Of a stretch of 64,000 bases of DNA, positions 8,251 through 16,563 are shown piece by piece (position 1 is the first letter of the stretch; the number at the start of each line of letters is the position of its first letter). The position numbers and the translations under genes are program-made. Source of the stretch: Mesorhizobium sp. (GTDB lineage: Bacteria > Pseudomonadota > Alphaproteobacteria > Rhizobiales > Rhizobiaceae); NCBI RefSeq assembly GCF_005063415.1, contig NZ_SUEG01000004.1:1-64000 (forward strand). Reading direction: 5' to 3'. The notes under the pieces were generated by a model. That model saw only the letters and a program-made list of their open reading frames with translations. It did not search any database and was not told the origin of the DNA.

Positions 8251-9647
8251 GCCAGATCAAGCCTCCCAAACTCGCTTTGCGCCGCCAGAAGCTCAAGCCG
8301 GGCGCCGTTCCAGAGCGCTGCCGTGGCCGCAAGGTCGAGGCCGAGCAAGGTTTGATCTACCGCGCCGGCGATCGGCAAGGCGATCCCCTGCGGTTCATCC
8401 TCCGCCTGCCACCATGCCGTGCCCCGATCGTCGAGCAGGATAGCGCCGGGCGGCAGCATGAGGGGACAATCGGCGATCCAGGGCGCGGCGTCCTGATGGG
8501 AAGCATGCGTGGCGAGCGGATCCTTCGCGGTGCCAAAAGCAAAATCGGGCCACGCGCCGGGCGCAACTTCCCCAGTGCGCTCCGCCACCAGGGCGCGGAG
8601 CGGCATGCGTGATGGATAAAACACCAGTCGGGCATTGAAACGGTCGCCTGGTGCAAAAGCGTTGGACCGGCGCCCGGCCGAAGCCGGGAAAAAGTCGAGC
8701 AGCAAGGCAAATTGCGGGGTGGCGCTCTTCAAATCGAGCAGCCAGGTCGAATGGCTGACCAGACCATCGCGGCGGCTCTCGATCTTCTCGCCGAGAACTT
8801 CCCACAGGCTTTCAACCTGTCTTGCATCCGGACTGCTGAGAACCTGTTCGCGGGGTTCAGACGTTGAAACGAGGCGCTTCAGCTCGGGGTCGTCGGGCGC
8901 CGCCCGCCACGCCTTGGCCAGCAGCACGAGCTTGCCGAGCTCGCGGATTGCCGCATCAGACCGTTCCTCGCTGCGCAGCCCCATCAGCCGCGACGGAATC
9001 TCGTCGATACGGCCGGCGAGCGCGGCTGCCTTCATATCGACCAGCCGCGCAGCAATCCGCCGGCAACGGTCGCTGCTGGCGTCGACAAACCCGGACAGAC
9101 CGAGCCGTAACTGGTCGGCAATCCACTGGTCAAGCTCATCGAGCCCAGCCGACACTGCTTCTCGTGTGCTTTCCGCCCGCTTGCGCTGCGCCGCCTCGCG
9201 ACGCTCCTCCGCCGCGATGTCTTCAACGGCGGTGCTCTCGTCGGCTTGTGCGGCTTCGCCAATGCGCTTGGCTTCCGCGCCGGGTACCGGTTGCGCCGGC
9301 TGAGGCGTTGTCTTCCTGCGTCGGCCAAGCCAGTCATTCACCCATTCCGGCGTGGTATTGGCAGCGGCAAAACTGGCTGGCGCGGTGGCAGCAATCCACA
9401 TCAGGGCCAGCGTGTGCTTGCATGGGAATTTGCGCGAGGGACAGGTGCATTTGTAGCCGTGATCGCCCGTGTCGACCACCACTCGATAAGGATTGGAGCC
9501 GGAGCCCTGGCATTCGCCCCAGATGAGCGCCTGCTGCTCATGCTTTTCGAGCCGCGGCCAGTTCGTTCGTTTGGTGAGCTTGGAGGCGGCGCTCAGCGAC
9601 GCCTGATCGGGAGCAAGCGCCTCAATGGTTTTCAGATCGAATTCCAA
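8247..9647 (-). CDS. SWIM zinc-finger protein, first gene of MoxR-vWA operon
   Basis: A protein of about 466 residues carrying a SWIM zinc finger close to the N-terminus: Cys67-x-Cys69-x6-Cys76-x-His78 within YKCTCPSRKFPCKHTLALMW. SWIM fingers bind DNA or mediate protein contacts. The following region is rich in Ala, Arg and Glu and probably partly coiled coil (AEERREAAQRKRAESTREA). I place the start at TTG 9647, which has GGGGAGA nine bases upstream and begins LEFDLKTIEALAPDQ. An ATG at 9761 in frame adds 38 residues that look non-coding. It is the promoter-proximal gene, so its regulation sets that of the whole SWIM-DUF5691-MoxR-DUF5682-vWA operon. Its role in the complex is unknown. Confidence 0.87.
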   Translation of the reverse strand: MEFDLKTIEALAPDQASLSAASKLTKRTNWPRLEKHEQQALIWGECQGSGSNPYRVVVDTGDHGYKCTCPSRKFPCKHTLALMWIAATAPASFAAANTTPEWVNDWLGRRRKTTPQPAQPVPGAEAKRIGEAAQADESTAVEDIAAEERREAAQRKRAESTREAVSAGLDELDQWIADQLRLGLSGFVDASSDRCRRIAARLVDMKAAALAGRIDEIPSRLMGLRSEERSDAAIRELGKLVLLAKAWRAAPDDPELKRLVSTSEPREQVLSSPDARQVESLWEVLGEKIESRRDGLVSHSTWLLDLKSATPQFALLLDFFPASAGRRSNAFAPGDRFNARLVFYPSRMPLRALVAERTGEVAPGAWPDFAFGTAKDPLATHASHQDAAPWIADCPLMLPPGAILLDDRGTAWWQAEDEPQGIALPIAGAVDQTLLGLDLAATAALWNGARLELLAAQSEFGRLDLA

Positions 9648-9699
9648 GCCGCGTTTCTCCCCGCCCCGACGCAGTATAGATAGCGGTTTGTGAAGAATT

Positions 9700-9705
9700 A
9701 TTATA
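9700..9705 (-). promoter_or_regulatory. Possible -10 element of the SWIM/MoxR-vWA operon
   Basis: Read on the minus strand this is a perfect TATAAT, lying about 53 nt upstream of the TTG start at 9647 in an AT-rich patch. No convincing -35 hexamer is seen at the usual spacing, so this is a weak call based on one hexamer. Confidence 0.3.
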
Positions 9706-9839
9706 GCTCTGGCATGGTGAAGATCGGCATGCCTTCGCCCTGTTTTGACGGGCCAGGACATGCCTCAGACGCAAATGGTGTCGACTGTTATTCGGCAGAC
9801 AGAACGGGCTTTGATAGCCGGCGGCCTAGGCGGAAGCGT

Positions 9840-11120
9840 TCAGGCTCTGCCCTTCAGGAACTCGATCACCATCGCCGCGGTCCAGGTGAAGCGGCTGCCG
9901 CCGAGCGGTTCGCCGGTGAGCGGGTCGTAATATTCGGCGAAGCCGCTCTCGGCGATCAGCTCGAGACTGGATTGCGTGATCCGTTGTGCGATTTGGCTGT
10001 GGCCGGCAGCGGCTAGGCCGTCGGCGATCAGGTAATTGACCACCAGCCAGACCGGGCCGCGCCAATAGCGCTTGGCATCGAAGCGGGGATCATCGAGCTC
10101 ATGCGAGGGGACGATGTAACGCGCTTTGCCAGCGATGCGCTCGATCGTTGCAGCGATCGCCGCTGCCCGGTTTTCCGGAATGGCCGAAAACACCGGCAGA
10201 ATGCCGCCGACCGATGCGCTGTCAACGTGCTTTCCGGCCACTCGGTCGAAACAAATGTACTGGCCATGTGTGTCGCTCCACAGCCGTTCCATCGTCGAAA
10301 GCCCCTTTTCGGCACGGGCGCGGTTGGCTTCTGCGATTTCGGTTTCGCCAAGTGCCTCGGCGAGATCGGCAAGATCGGCGGCGGAACGGATCAGGATGGA
10401 GTTGAAGCCGGGATCGACGACCTGGAATGGCGAGGCGTCGTGCAGCTGGGCGTTGTCCCAGCCAAGCCCGCGGAAATGCTGCAGCAGCCAGATATAGCGG
10501 TCATACTGTGCCTCGGTTGGACGATGCGCCGGATCAGCGTGCTGGATGTCGCGGCGGGTGTAGGGCTCGACGCCTTCGGTCGGCACGCGCTCGAACGCCT
10601 CGTCCCAGTCGATCGAGTTGTCGCGGCCGGACTCCCATGGGTGGATTATGGCGACCAGCCCTTCGCCGTTCGGGTCGCGATTTTCGTAGAACCAGCGGTG
10701 CCAGGTATCGATTTTTGGCAAGAGCGCGCGGGCGCGCGCGGCCGCCAGTTTCTTGTCCTTGGCCCGGTCGAACAGACGGCGCACGGCAAAGCCGGCGACC
10801 GCCGGCTGGGTGATGCCGGAGGTGGCAGTCGGGCGGTTGGTTCGCCAGACCTCCGGCCCGGGGAAATAGCTGTCGTTCCAGACATGGAAGACGATGTGCG
10901 GCACCATGCCGTCTGGCCACTGGTGGGCGAACAGCGTGTCGATCTCGGTCCAGGCCCGAGCCTCATCGTAGTGGGCAAGACCGAGCGCGGTCAGGCAGGA
11001 ATCCCAGTTCCACTGGAACGGGTAGAGGCCCTTGGTCGGTATGGTGTAGGTGCCTTGGTCGTTTTCCCTGAGTACCTCTACGGCGCGGGCGATGGTTTCG
11101 TCGACAGCAAGAGATATCAT
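9840..11120 (-). CDS. GH63-like glycoside hydrolase (mannosyl/glucosylglycerate hydrolase type)
   Basis: A cytoplasmic (alpha/alpha)6-barrel glycosidase of 426 residues. Family-type motifs are LYPFQWNWDSCLTALGLAH near residue 35 and AIIHPWESGRDNSIDWDEAF near 170. The HPWESGxDNS segment is typical of the GH63 mannosylglycerate/glucosylglycerate hydrolases, which are also 420-450 residues. YWRGPVWLVVNYL near the C-terminus is the usual late barrel motif. No signal peptide is present, so the substrate must be imported first. It is the last gene of the LacI-SBP-permease-permease-ATPase operon, 33 bp after the ATPase, which fits hydrolysis of the transported glycoside inside the cell. The substrate could be glycosylglycerate or another small alpha-glycoside, and I cannot distinguish these. 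Confidence 0.82.
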   Translation of the reverse strand: MISLAVDETIARAVEVLRENDQGTYTIPTKGLYPFQWNWDSCLTALGLAHYDEARAWTEIDTLFAHQWPDGMVPHIVFHVWNDSYFPGPEVWRTNRPTATSGITQPAVAGFAVRRLFDRAKDKKLAAARARALLPKIDTWHRWFYENRDPNGEGLVAIIHPWESGRDNSIDWDEAFERVPTEGVEPYTRRDIQHADPAHRPTEAQYDRYIWLLQHFRGLGWDNAQLHDASPFQVVDPGFNSILIRSAADLADLAEALGETEIAEANRARAEKGLSTMERLWSDTHGQYICFDRVAGKHVDSASVGGILPVFSAIPENRAAAIAATIERIAGKARYIVPSHELDDPRFDAKRYWRGPVWLVVNYLIADGLAAAGHSQIAQRITQSSLELIAESGFAEYYDPLTGEPLGGSRFTWTAAMVIEFLKGRA

Positions 11121-11153
11121 CGGGGCGTTCGTACTTTCAGGATCGAAGGGGGA

Positions 11154-12194
11154 TCAAAGGGCGTTGGTGGTTTCGGGATCGAACCAGCGGATGCGGTCGG
11201 GTTTGGGCAAGAGCCGCAGGTGATCGCCGACAGCGACCGTGACATTCGATTCAAGGATGGCCCGGAACAGGCCGCCCTCGACATCGCAGGTGACCAGCGT
11301 GTGCGGTCCGAGCGGCTCGACAACGCGCACGGTGGCGTGCAGCCCCTCGGTGCCGGCGTCGACATCCTCGGGGCGAATGGCGAATTCTATCGTCTGCTTG
11401 TCCGATTTGGGGCCGGGCAGCGTCAGCCCGGCGACGGTCCAGCTACCGTCTGCCGCCTTCGCGGCCGGGATGAAATTCATCGGCGGGTTGCCGATGAACG
11501 AGCCGACGAAGCGTGCGGCCGGATTGCGATAGACCTCTACCGGCGAGGCGGCCTGGACGATATGGCCCTGATGCATGACGGCGATGCGGTCGGCGAGGCT
11601 CATCGCCTCGACCTGATCGTGAGTGACATAGATGGTGGTGGTCTTGGACGCGGCGAGCACGCCCTTGAGCTCGGCGCGCATTTCGAGCCGCAGCAGCGCA
11701 TCGAGGTTCGACAGCGGCTCGTCCATCAGGATCACGTCCGGCTCCATCGCAAGTGCCCGAGCGACTGCCACGCGCTGGCGCTGGCCGCCGGAAAGCTGGC
11801 CCGAATAGCGCTTCAAAAGCTGCTCGATGTGCATGAGCTCCGCGGTGCGGTTGACGCGCCCCTCGACCTCCTGCTGCGGCAGCTTCTTCATGCGCAGGCC
11901 GAAGGCGATGTTCTCGAACACGGTCAGGTGCGGAAACACGGCGTAATTCTGGAACACCATGGCGATACCGCGTTCGCGCGGCGGCAGATGGTCGACGCGA
12001 CGGCCGCCGATCCAGACCTCGCCCTGGCTTGGCGTTTCCAGCCCGGCGACGATCCTCAGCAGCGTCGTCTTGCCGCAACCCGAGGCGCCAAGCAGCACCA
12101 TGAATTCCTGGTCGGCGATGGTCAGGTCGATCGAATGCAGTGCGGTGAAGCTGCCGAAGCGCTTTGCCACCTGTTTGATGGCGATCTCAGCCAT
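11154..12194 (-). CDS. CUT1 sugar ABC transporter ATP-binding protein (MalK/UgpC-like)
   Basis: Energises import of a sugar or glycoside. 346 residues. Walker A is GASGCGKTT, Q-loop VFQNYAVFP, signature LSGGQRQR, Walker B VILMDEP, D-loop SNLDA and switch His VTHDQVEAM. The C-terminal ~110 residues form the OB-type regulatory domain (FAIRPEDVDA). All catalytic residues are intact, so a homodimer with two working sites is expected. This contrasts with the paired ATPases of the polyol operon at 21-23 kb. Placed 21 bp after the second permease and upstream of the glycosidase. Confidence 0.93.
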   Translation of the reverse strand: MAEIAIKQVAKRFGSFTALHSIDLTIADQEFMVLLGASGCGKTTLLRIVAGLETPSQGEVWIGGRRVDHLPPRERGIAMVFQNYAVFPHLTVFENIAFGLRMKKLPQQEVEGRVNRTAELMHIEQLLKRYSGQLSGGQRQRVAVARALAMEPDVILMDEPLSNLDALLRLEMRAELKGVLAASKTTTIYVTHDQVEAMSLADRIAVMHQGHIVQAASPVEVYRNPAARFVGSFIGNPPMNFIPAAKAADGSWTVAGLTLPGPKSDKQTIEFAIRPEDVDAGTEGLHATVRVVEPLGPHTLVTCDVEGGLFRAILESNVTVAVGDHLRLLPKPDRIRWFDPETTNAL

Positions 12195-12215
12195 CGGCGT
12201 TCTCTTTTGTGCGCG

Positions 12216-13058
12216 TCATCGGTTGGCGATCCCCCACATGGCGAACAGATATTTGCGAACGGCGAAGATGAAGATCAGCGCCGGGATGACCAGTGCCGCG
12301 CCACCGGCGAATTTGAGGTAGAGCGGCGATTCGCCGAGGCTCTGCAGCAGGAAGGCGGTCAGCGTCCGGTTCTCGATGGTGAGCACGGCGGCGGCAAACA
12401 CCTCGTTCCAGGAGATGGTGAAGGCAAATACCGCCGATGCCGCGATACCCGGCAGCGCCAGCGGTAGAATGATTTTTCGGAATGCCTGCAATCTCGTGCA
12501 GCCGAGCGTCCAGGCCGCTTCCTCCAGCTCGACGGGAATTCCGGAGAAGAGCGAGAAGGTGATCAGCACCGCAAACGGCAACGCCAGTGTGGTGTGGACC
12601 AGCGCCAGCCCGATCGCGGTGTCGTCGAGGCCGGTGCGGATGAACATCACCGCCAGCGGCAGTGCCAGCAGCGGCAGCGGGAAGGCGCGGGTCATCAGCA
12701 CGAGGAAACGGAACGTTTCCTTGCCCGGGAATTCGAAGCGCGACAGCGCGTAGCCCGCGGGTGCGCCGAAGCCGATCGAGAGGAGCATCGTCAATGTGGC
12801 GACGAGGACGGAGTTCCACAGCGCCCTGGCGACGCCGGCGAAATTGATGAAGAAAGAAAGGCTGCCGAAATCGAATGACGGGAAGAAGCGCTTGGGAAAG
12901 GCGGTCACCTCTTCCGGCGACGACAGCGCGTTGACGATCAACAGATAGATCGGCAGCAGCACCCAGACGCAAAGCAGGATCACGGTGGCGACCAGCAACC
13001 AGTTGCCGGCTTTGCGGGCCTCAGGCGCGGCGATCGACAGCTCCGCGACCGTGCTCAT
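12216..13058 (-). CDS. Sugar ABC transporter permease (MalG-like)
   Basis: Inner-membrane permease of about 280 residues with six predicted membrane helices. The EAA cytoplasmic loop that docks the ATPase is seen as VELEEAAWTLGCTRLQAFRKI. The ATG at 13058 overlaps the stop codon of the first permease as ATGA, indicating translational coupling. Partners are the MalF-like permease upstream and the ATPase downstream. Confidence 0.92.
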   Translation of the reverse strand: MSTVAELSIAAPEARKAGNWLLVATVILLCVWVLLPIYLLIVNALSSPEEVTAFPKRFFPSFDFGSLSFFINFAGVARALWNSVLVATLTMLLSIGFGAPAGYALSRFEFPGKETFRFLVLMTRAFPLPLLALPLAVMFIRTGLDDTAIGLALVHTTLALPFAVLITFSLFSGIPVELEEAAWTLGCTRLQAFRKIILPLALPGIAASAVFAFTISWNEVFAAAVLTIENRTLTAFLLQSLGESPLYLKFAGGAALVIPALIFIFAVRKYLFAMWGIANR

Positions 13059-13900
13059 ATCCGCGCCTCCTTCGGTACACGCAGCACCCGCAGGAAGAAC
13101 AGCGTGAAGCCGATCGAGATGGCGAGGATGAACAGCGCCATGGCGGCGGCGACATTGCGGTCCTGCAGCGTGAACTGCCAATTGTAGGTCTCGCCCATCA
13201 GCACCGGCAGATTGGTTCCGCCGAGTGCTGCAACCACGGCAAAGACCTCAAAGGCAAGGATGACGCGCAGGATGATCGCCGTCTGCAGGCTTGGGCGCAG
13301 CAGAGGCAGCGTGATCTTGATGAAGCGCTTCCACGGGCTGGCGCCGAAGACCTCCGCCGCCTCGTAGTATTCCCGGGGAATGAGCCCCATGCCGGCGACC
13401 AGAATGACCATCATGATGGCGGTCGCACGCCAGATCTCGGCCAGCGCCACGGCAATGAAGATCGTCAGCTTGCTCTGGTAGCCGAGGAACATGACCGGCC
13501 TGTCGATGACGCCGAGATTGGAGAGCAAGGTGTTGAGGAAGCCGGACTGGTCGAAGATGGCGAGCCAGATCAGCCCGGCGGCGAGATCGGAGATGCCGAG
13601 CGGAATAGCAAAGATGTAAAGCGCGGCGCTGCGCCCGGTTTCAAGCCGCGACACCATCGTTGCCATCAGCAACGCCATGACCAGCTGGATGGGCACGACT
13701 ACGGCGCTGAGAAGCAGCGTGTTGCGAACGGTGACCGGAAACTTCCAGCTGCCCGCCATGGTGCGGAAATTGTCGAGCGTAAAGCCGCCGTCGCGGGTGA
13801 ACGCCTCGAAGGCGACCAGCGCGAACGGAAAGAGGAAAAAGACACAGAGGAACAGCGTCGCCGGCGTCAGCAGCAGATAGGGCAGGGCCTTGCCGTGCAT
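13055..13900 (-). CDS. Sugar ABC transporter permease (MalF-like)
   Basis: Inner-membrane permease of 281 residues starting MHGKALPYLLLTPATLFLC, with about six membrane helices. The EAA-type loop reads YYEAAEVFGASPWKRFIKITLPLL. It follows the binding-protein gene after a 76-bp gap that holds a stable hairpin, and its stop overlaps the MalG-like permease start. It lacks the large extra periplasmic loop of enteric MalF, as is usual for rhizobial CUT1 permeases. Confidence 0.92.
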   Translation of the reverse strand: MHGKALPYLLLTPATLFLCVFFLFPFALVAFEAFTRDGGFTLDNFRTMAGSWKFPVTVRNTLLLSAVVVPIQLVMALLMATMVSRLETGRSAALYIFAIPLGISDLAAGLIWLAIFDQSGFLNTLLSNLGVIDRPVMFLGYQSKLTIFIAVALAEIWRATAIMMVILVAGMGLIPREYYEAAEVFGASPWKRFIKITLPLLRPSLQTAIILRVILAFEVFAVVAALGGTNLPVLMGETYNWQFTLQDRNVAAAMALFILAISIGFTLFFLRVLRVPKEARI

Positions 13901-13933
13901 GGAGCGCTCTCTATTCGAAGCTTCAAAAGGGGT

Positions 13934-13965
13934 GGGCGCCCGGCGCGCTGGAAATCCGGACGCCC
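13934..13965 (-). other. Intercistronic stem-loop after the binding-protein gene
   Basis: The arms GGGCGCCCGG (13934-13943) and CCGGACGCCC (13956-13965) pair with a single mismatch around a 12-nt loop, 12 bases past the binding-protein stop codon. There is no U-tract. Hairpins here commonly protect the upstream mRNA from 3' decay and reduce read-through, giving more binding protein than permease. Confidence 0.6.
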
Positions 13966-13976
13966 GGGCAGGATTC

Positions 13977-15245
13977 TTAATCGACCGGGCAGGCGCCTTG
14001 CGAGGGTTTGTCGGGCGCCCAGCACGGCGCTTTCGCCTGGTCGGTGATCGCCTTCAGCGCCGTTGCTTGTTCGTCGAGCACGCCGTGCACATCCTCGCCG
14101 CCGAGCACGATGCGCTCGAAGCTGTCGGTGTAGATCTGATTGAACTTGCCGCCGAGGCCGCCAAGTCCCATTGGCAGCAGCGCCGGCAGCGCATCCGGGG
14201 CACCGGTCATGGTGGCGATCACCGGGCTGAAGGCCTTTACCGAGGCCGGCATGTCGTCGGGCAGCTTAACGTCGACGATGGGGAAGAAGTTTGTCGCCTT
14301 CAGCGTCGCGATCTGGGTTTCCGGTTTCAGCATATAGGCGACCAGCGCCTTGGCCTTGTCCATGTCAGGCGAGGTCTTCGGGATAGCGACACCGGCCACC
14401 ACCGGCATGTAGCCGCGGCCTGCCGGTCCGGCCGGCGCCGGGAAGGCGACGAAGTCATCGGGTTTCTGGTTGAAGGCGTCGGCGAGGCGCGCCACGTGAT
14501 CGAATGCCACCCAGACTTCGCCGGTTAGCAGCGGCTCCTGCATGAAGGCGTAGTTGGTCGAATTCGGGTTGGTGTATTGCCACAATTCCTTGAACTTGTT
14601 CCACGCCGTCTCGGCCTCGGCCGAGCGGAACTTCGTCACCATCGAGCCGGTATACGATGGAAGGAGAAAACCCTCGAAGAAACGGTGCTTCAGCCCTTTC
14701 GGGCCGGCCGGAAAACCGAATTTGGGCGAACCGGTCTTTTCAGCGATGTTTTTCGCCCACTCGATCAGTTGGTCATAATTGATGGTGTTGAGATCGGTCC
14801 CGGCCGGCAGATATTGCAGCGCCTGCTTGTTGGCCGCCATCAGAAAGTTGGCCTGCATCCATGGCAGGTACTTCTGCTCGCCGGTGCCGAGCATGCCGAG
14901 CTTCTTGTAGGTCTCGTTGACCTTGACGCCACCGAGATCGACGCCAGAGAGATCGACAAGGTTCGCGCCGACGGTGGAGAAGTCTCCGTGCAGGCCGCCG
15001 AGCACGCCTATGGTGCCGGAGCCGGCTTGCAGTTCGGCCTGAAGGCGGGTGAGCCAGGGCCCGTCCTCGGCGACCTGATAGTCGACCTGGCCGTCAAACC
15101 CCTTCAGCACCTCACCGCGCATTTTTTGCGTCTCTTCCACAGGTCGCGCCTGTGTCGACCAGAACAACACCTGCTGGGCTTGCGCTGCACCGGCAGCGAG
15201 CGACAGCACCAGCACGGCGCCTGCCAATCTCCTCAACGCATTCAT
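13977..15245 (-). CDS. ABC transporter periplasmic sugar-binding protein
   Basis: A 422-residue extracellular solute-binding protein of the family-1 (CUT1) type. A Sec signal peptide is clear: positively charged MNALRRL, a hydrophobic core, and probable cleavage after AAQA near residue 23. The mature protein includes family blocks such as GAVIGTLGGLHGD-like loops and FPAPAGPAGRGYMPVVAGVAI. It is the second gene of the LacI operon, 36 bp after the regulator, and determines import specificity for the GH63-like enzyme's substrate. The ligand is not known. Confidence 0.9.
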   Translation of the reverse strand: MNALRRLAGAVLVLSLAAGAAQAQQVLFWSTQARPVEETQKMRGEVLKGFDGQVDYQVAEDGPWLTRLQAELQAGSGTIGVLGGLHGDFSTVGANLVDLSGVDLGGVKVNETYKKLGMLGTGEQKYLPWMQANFLMAANKQALQYLPAGTDLNTINYDQLIEWAKNIAEKTGSPKFGFPAGPKGLKHRFFEGFLLPSYTGSMVTKFRSAEAETAWNKFKELWQYTNPNSTNYAFMQEPLLTGEVWVAFDHVARLADAFNQKPDDFVAFPAPAGPAGRGYMPVVAGVAIPKTSPDMDKAKALVAYMLKPETQIATLKATNFFPIVDVKLPDDMPASVKAFSPVIATMTGAPDALPALLPMGLGGLGGKFNQIYTDSFERIVLGGEDVHGVLDEQATALKAITDQAKAPCWAPDKPSQGACPVD

Positions 15246-15281
15246 CGTCGTGTTCCTCCCTGGTTGTGCGCCGCTAAGGCG

Positions 15282-16325
15282 TCAGTTCCGTCCTATGGGT
15301 GCCGGGCCATGGCTTGCCCGCGACACGAGTGTCGGCCGGACCAGTCGCGTCAGCGGCGCGTCCGGCCTGTTGCCGATGACAGTCAACAGCATTTCGCCGA
15401 TCTCGCGCGCGCACTGGCGGATCGAAGCGTCGAAAGTGGTCAACCCCGGCGGTGCGTAGGCTGAGGCGGCGATGTTGTCGAAGCCGATCACCGAAAGGTC
15501 GCGAGGAATGGCAAGGCCGGCGCGGGCAGCCTCTTCCATCACCGTCAGCGCCAGCTCGTCGAACAGCGCGACAATGGCCGTCGGCCGCTCGGTGGCGTGC
15601 AGCAGCCGGTTGATTGCCTGGATGCGGGCACCGCGATCGAACCGCGGCGCCGTCGCCACATCGAGCCTGACCGACGGATCGCCTCGGCGGGCGATCGCGG
15701 CAGCGAGCCCATCCTGCCTGAGATGGCGAAACGTCATCGGCTCGGAAATCGTCACCAGGCCGAAATGGCGGTGTCCGAGATCGTAGAGCATGTCGAAGGC
15801 CTCGCCGAATGCGTGCGCGCCATCAGTATCGAGCCAATGGTAGGCAAAGTCGCCGTCGAGCAGCCGGCCATGCGCGACGAACGGAAAATTGCGTTGACGC
15901 AGATAGGCAAGGCGCTCGTCGACCTCGGCGATGCGGGTGACGACGACCCCATCGGCGCGTCAGGATTCGACGACATGGCGAAGCACGGAAAGTTCCGACT
16001 GGCCCTGCGCCGCTGCGGCCAGGATCAGGTCGGACCCGTGCGAAACCAGCCCTTCGCCGAGCCCGGTGACGAATTCGCCGAGGAAGGAATCGACCAGATT
16101 GGGGCCGCGGATCGGCAGCACCATGCCGACAAAACCGCTGCGGCCGGAGACCAGCGTGCGGGCTGCCGTGTTCGGCACATAGCCGGCCTGGCGCGCGGCC
16201 TCGGTGACACGTTGGCGCGTTTTCAAGGCGATCTGCTCGTGGCCGGCAAGCGCGCGCGAAACGGTGGTGATCGACAGGTCGAGCTGGGCAGCAAGTTCCT
16301 TGAGGGTCGTAACGCGGGCCGGCAT
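15282..16325 (-). pseudogene. LacI-family repressor interrupted by an in-frame TGA
   Basis: Reads as one LacI-family regulator of 347 codons from ATG 16325, with an N-terminal helix-turn-helix (TLKELAAQLDLSITTVSRAL) and a periplasmic-binding-protein-like effector domain (GFVGMVLPIRGPNLVDSF; VIGFDNIAASAYAPPGLTT). A TGA at 15962-15960 interrupts the frame after LRHVVES at about residue 121, and coding resumes immediately in the same frame with RADGVVVTRIAEVDERLAYL. The family usually has Gly at this point, so a single GGA-to-TGA change explains it. The product would be the DNA-binding domain plus a fragment. It is the first gene of the sugar operon and would normally repress it. A sequencing error or a real nonsense mutation are both possible. 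Confidence 0.8.
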
Positions 16326-16347
16326 CGTTCCTCCCGAACGAAGTTTG

Positions 16348-16386
16348 AAACGTTTGTAATCAGTCCAGGTCAAATTGCAAACGTTT
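16348..16386. promoter_or_regulatory. Pair of LacI-type operators
   Basis: Two copies of the perfect palindrome AAACGTTT, at 16348-16355 and 16379-16386, are centred 31 bp apart (about three helical turns). The flanks extend them partly (TGAAACGTTTGTA and GCAAACGTTTTA). A central CG within AAACGTTT is the classic LacI/GalR-family operator core. They lie 23-61 bp upstream of the lacI-like start, so they would control the lacI-ABC-glycosidase operon. Confidence 0.65.
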
Positions 16387-16539
16387 TAAATGCGCGCAAG
16401 CCGTATTTGATTCTTGCCCGTTGATCCGCTTGGCCCTTGTTCGACCAAGACCGGGTTCTGCCAGCAAGCTCCCGGATGGAGATTTAAACGCAGCGGTTGC
16501 TTGACTCGGGCGGCGCCTTGTGAAAAATTTTGCAGCAAC

Positions 16540-16553
16540 TGATAAAAATATCA
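16540..16553. promoter_or_regulatory. Small palindrome before the SorC regulator
   Basis: TGATA-AAAA-TATCA, 10 bp before the ATG at 16564, within an AT-rich patch. It may be an autoregulatory operator or simply AT-rich leader. No second copy was noticed nearby. Confidence 0.25.
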
Positions 16554-16563
16554 AAGGGCAGAA

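Noticed and set aside
12704-12720. GGAAACG-GAA-CGTTTCC palindrome inside the MalG-like permease gene
   Set aside because: It resembles a LacI operator, but the three-base centre breaks the required CG core, and it lies within codons of a conserved permease. Probably chance.
15960-15962. TGA in the LacI gene as a selenocysteine codon or programmed read-through
   Set aside because: No SECIS-like hairpin or selenoprotein logic in a DNA-binding repressor. The family has Gly here, so nonsense mutation or sequencing error is simpler.
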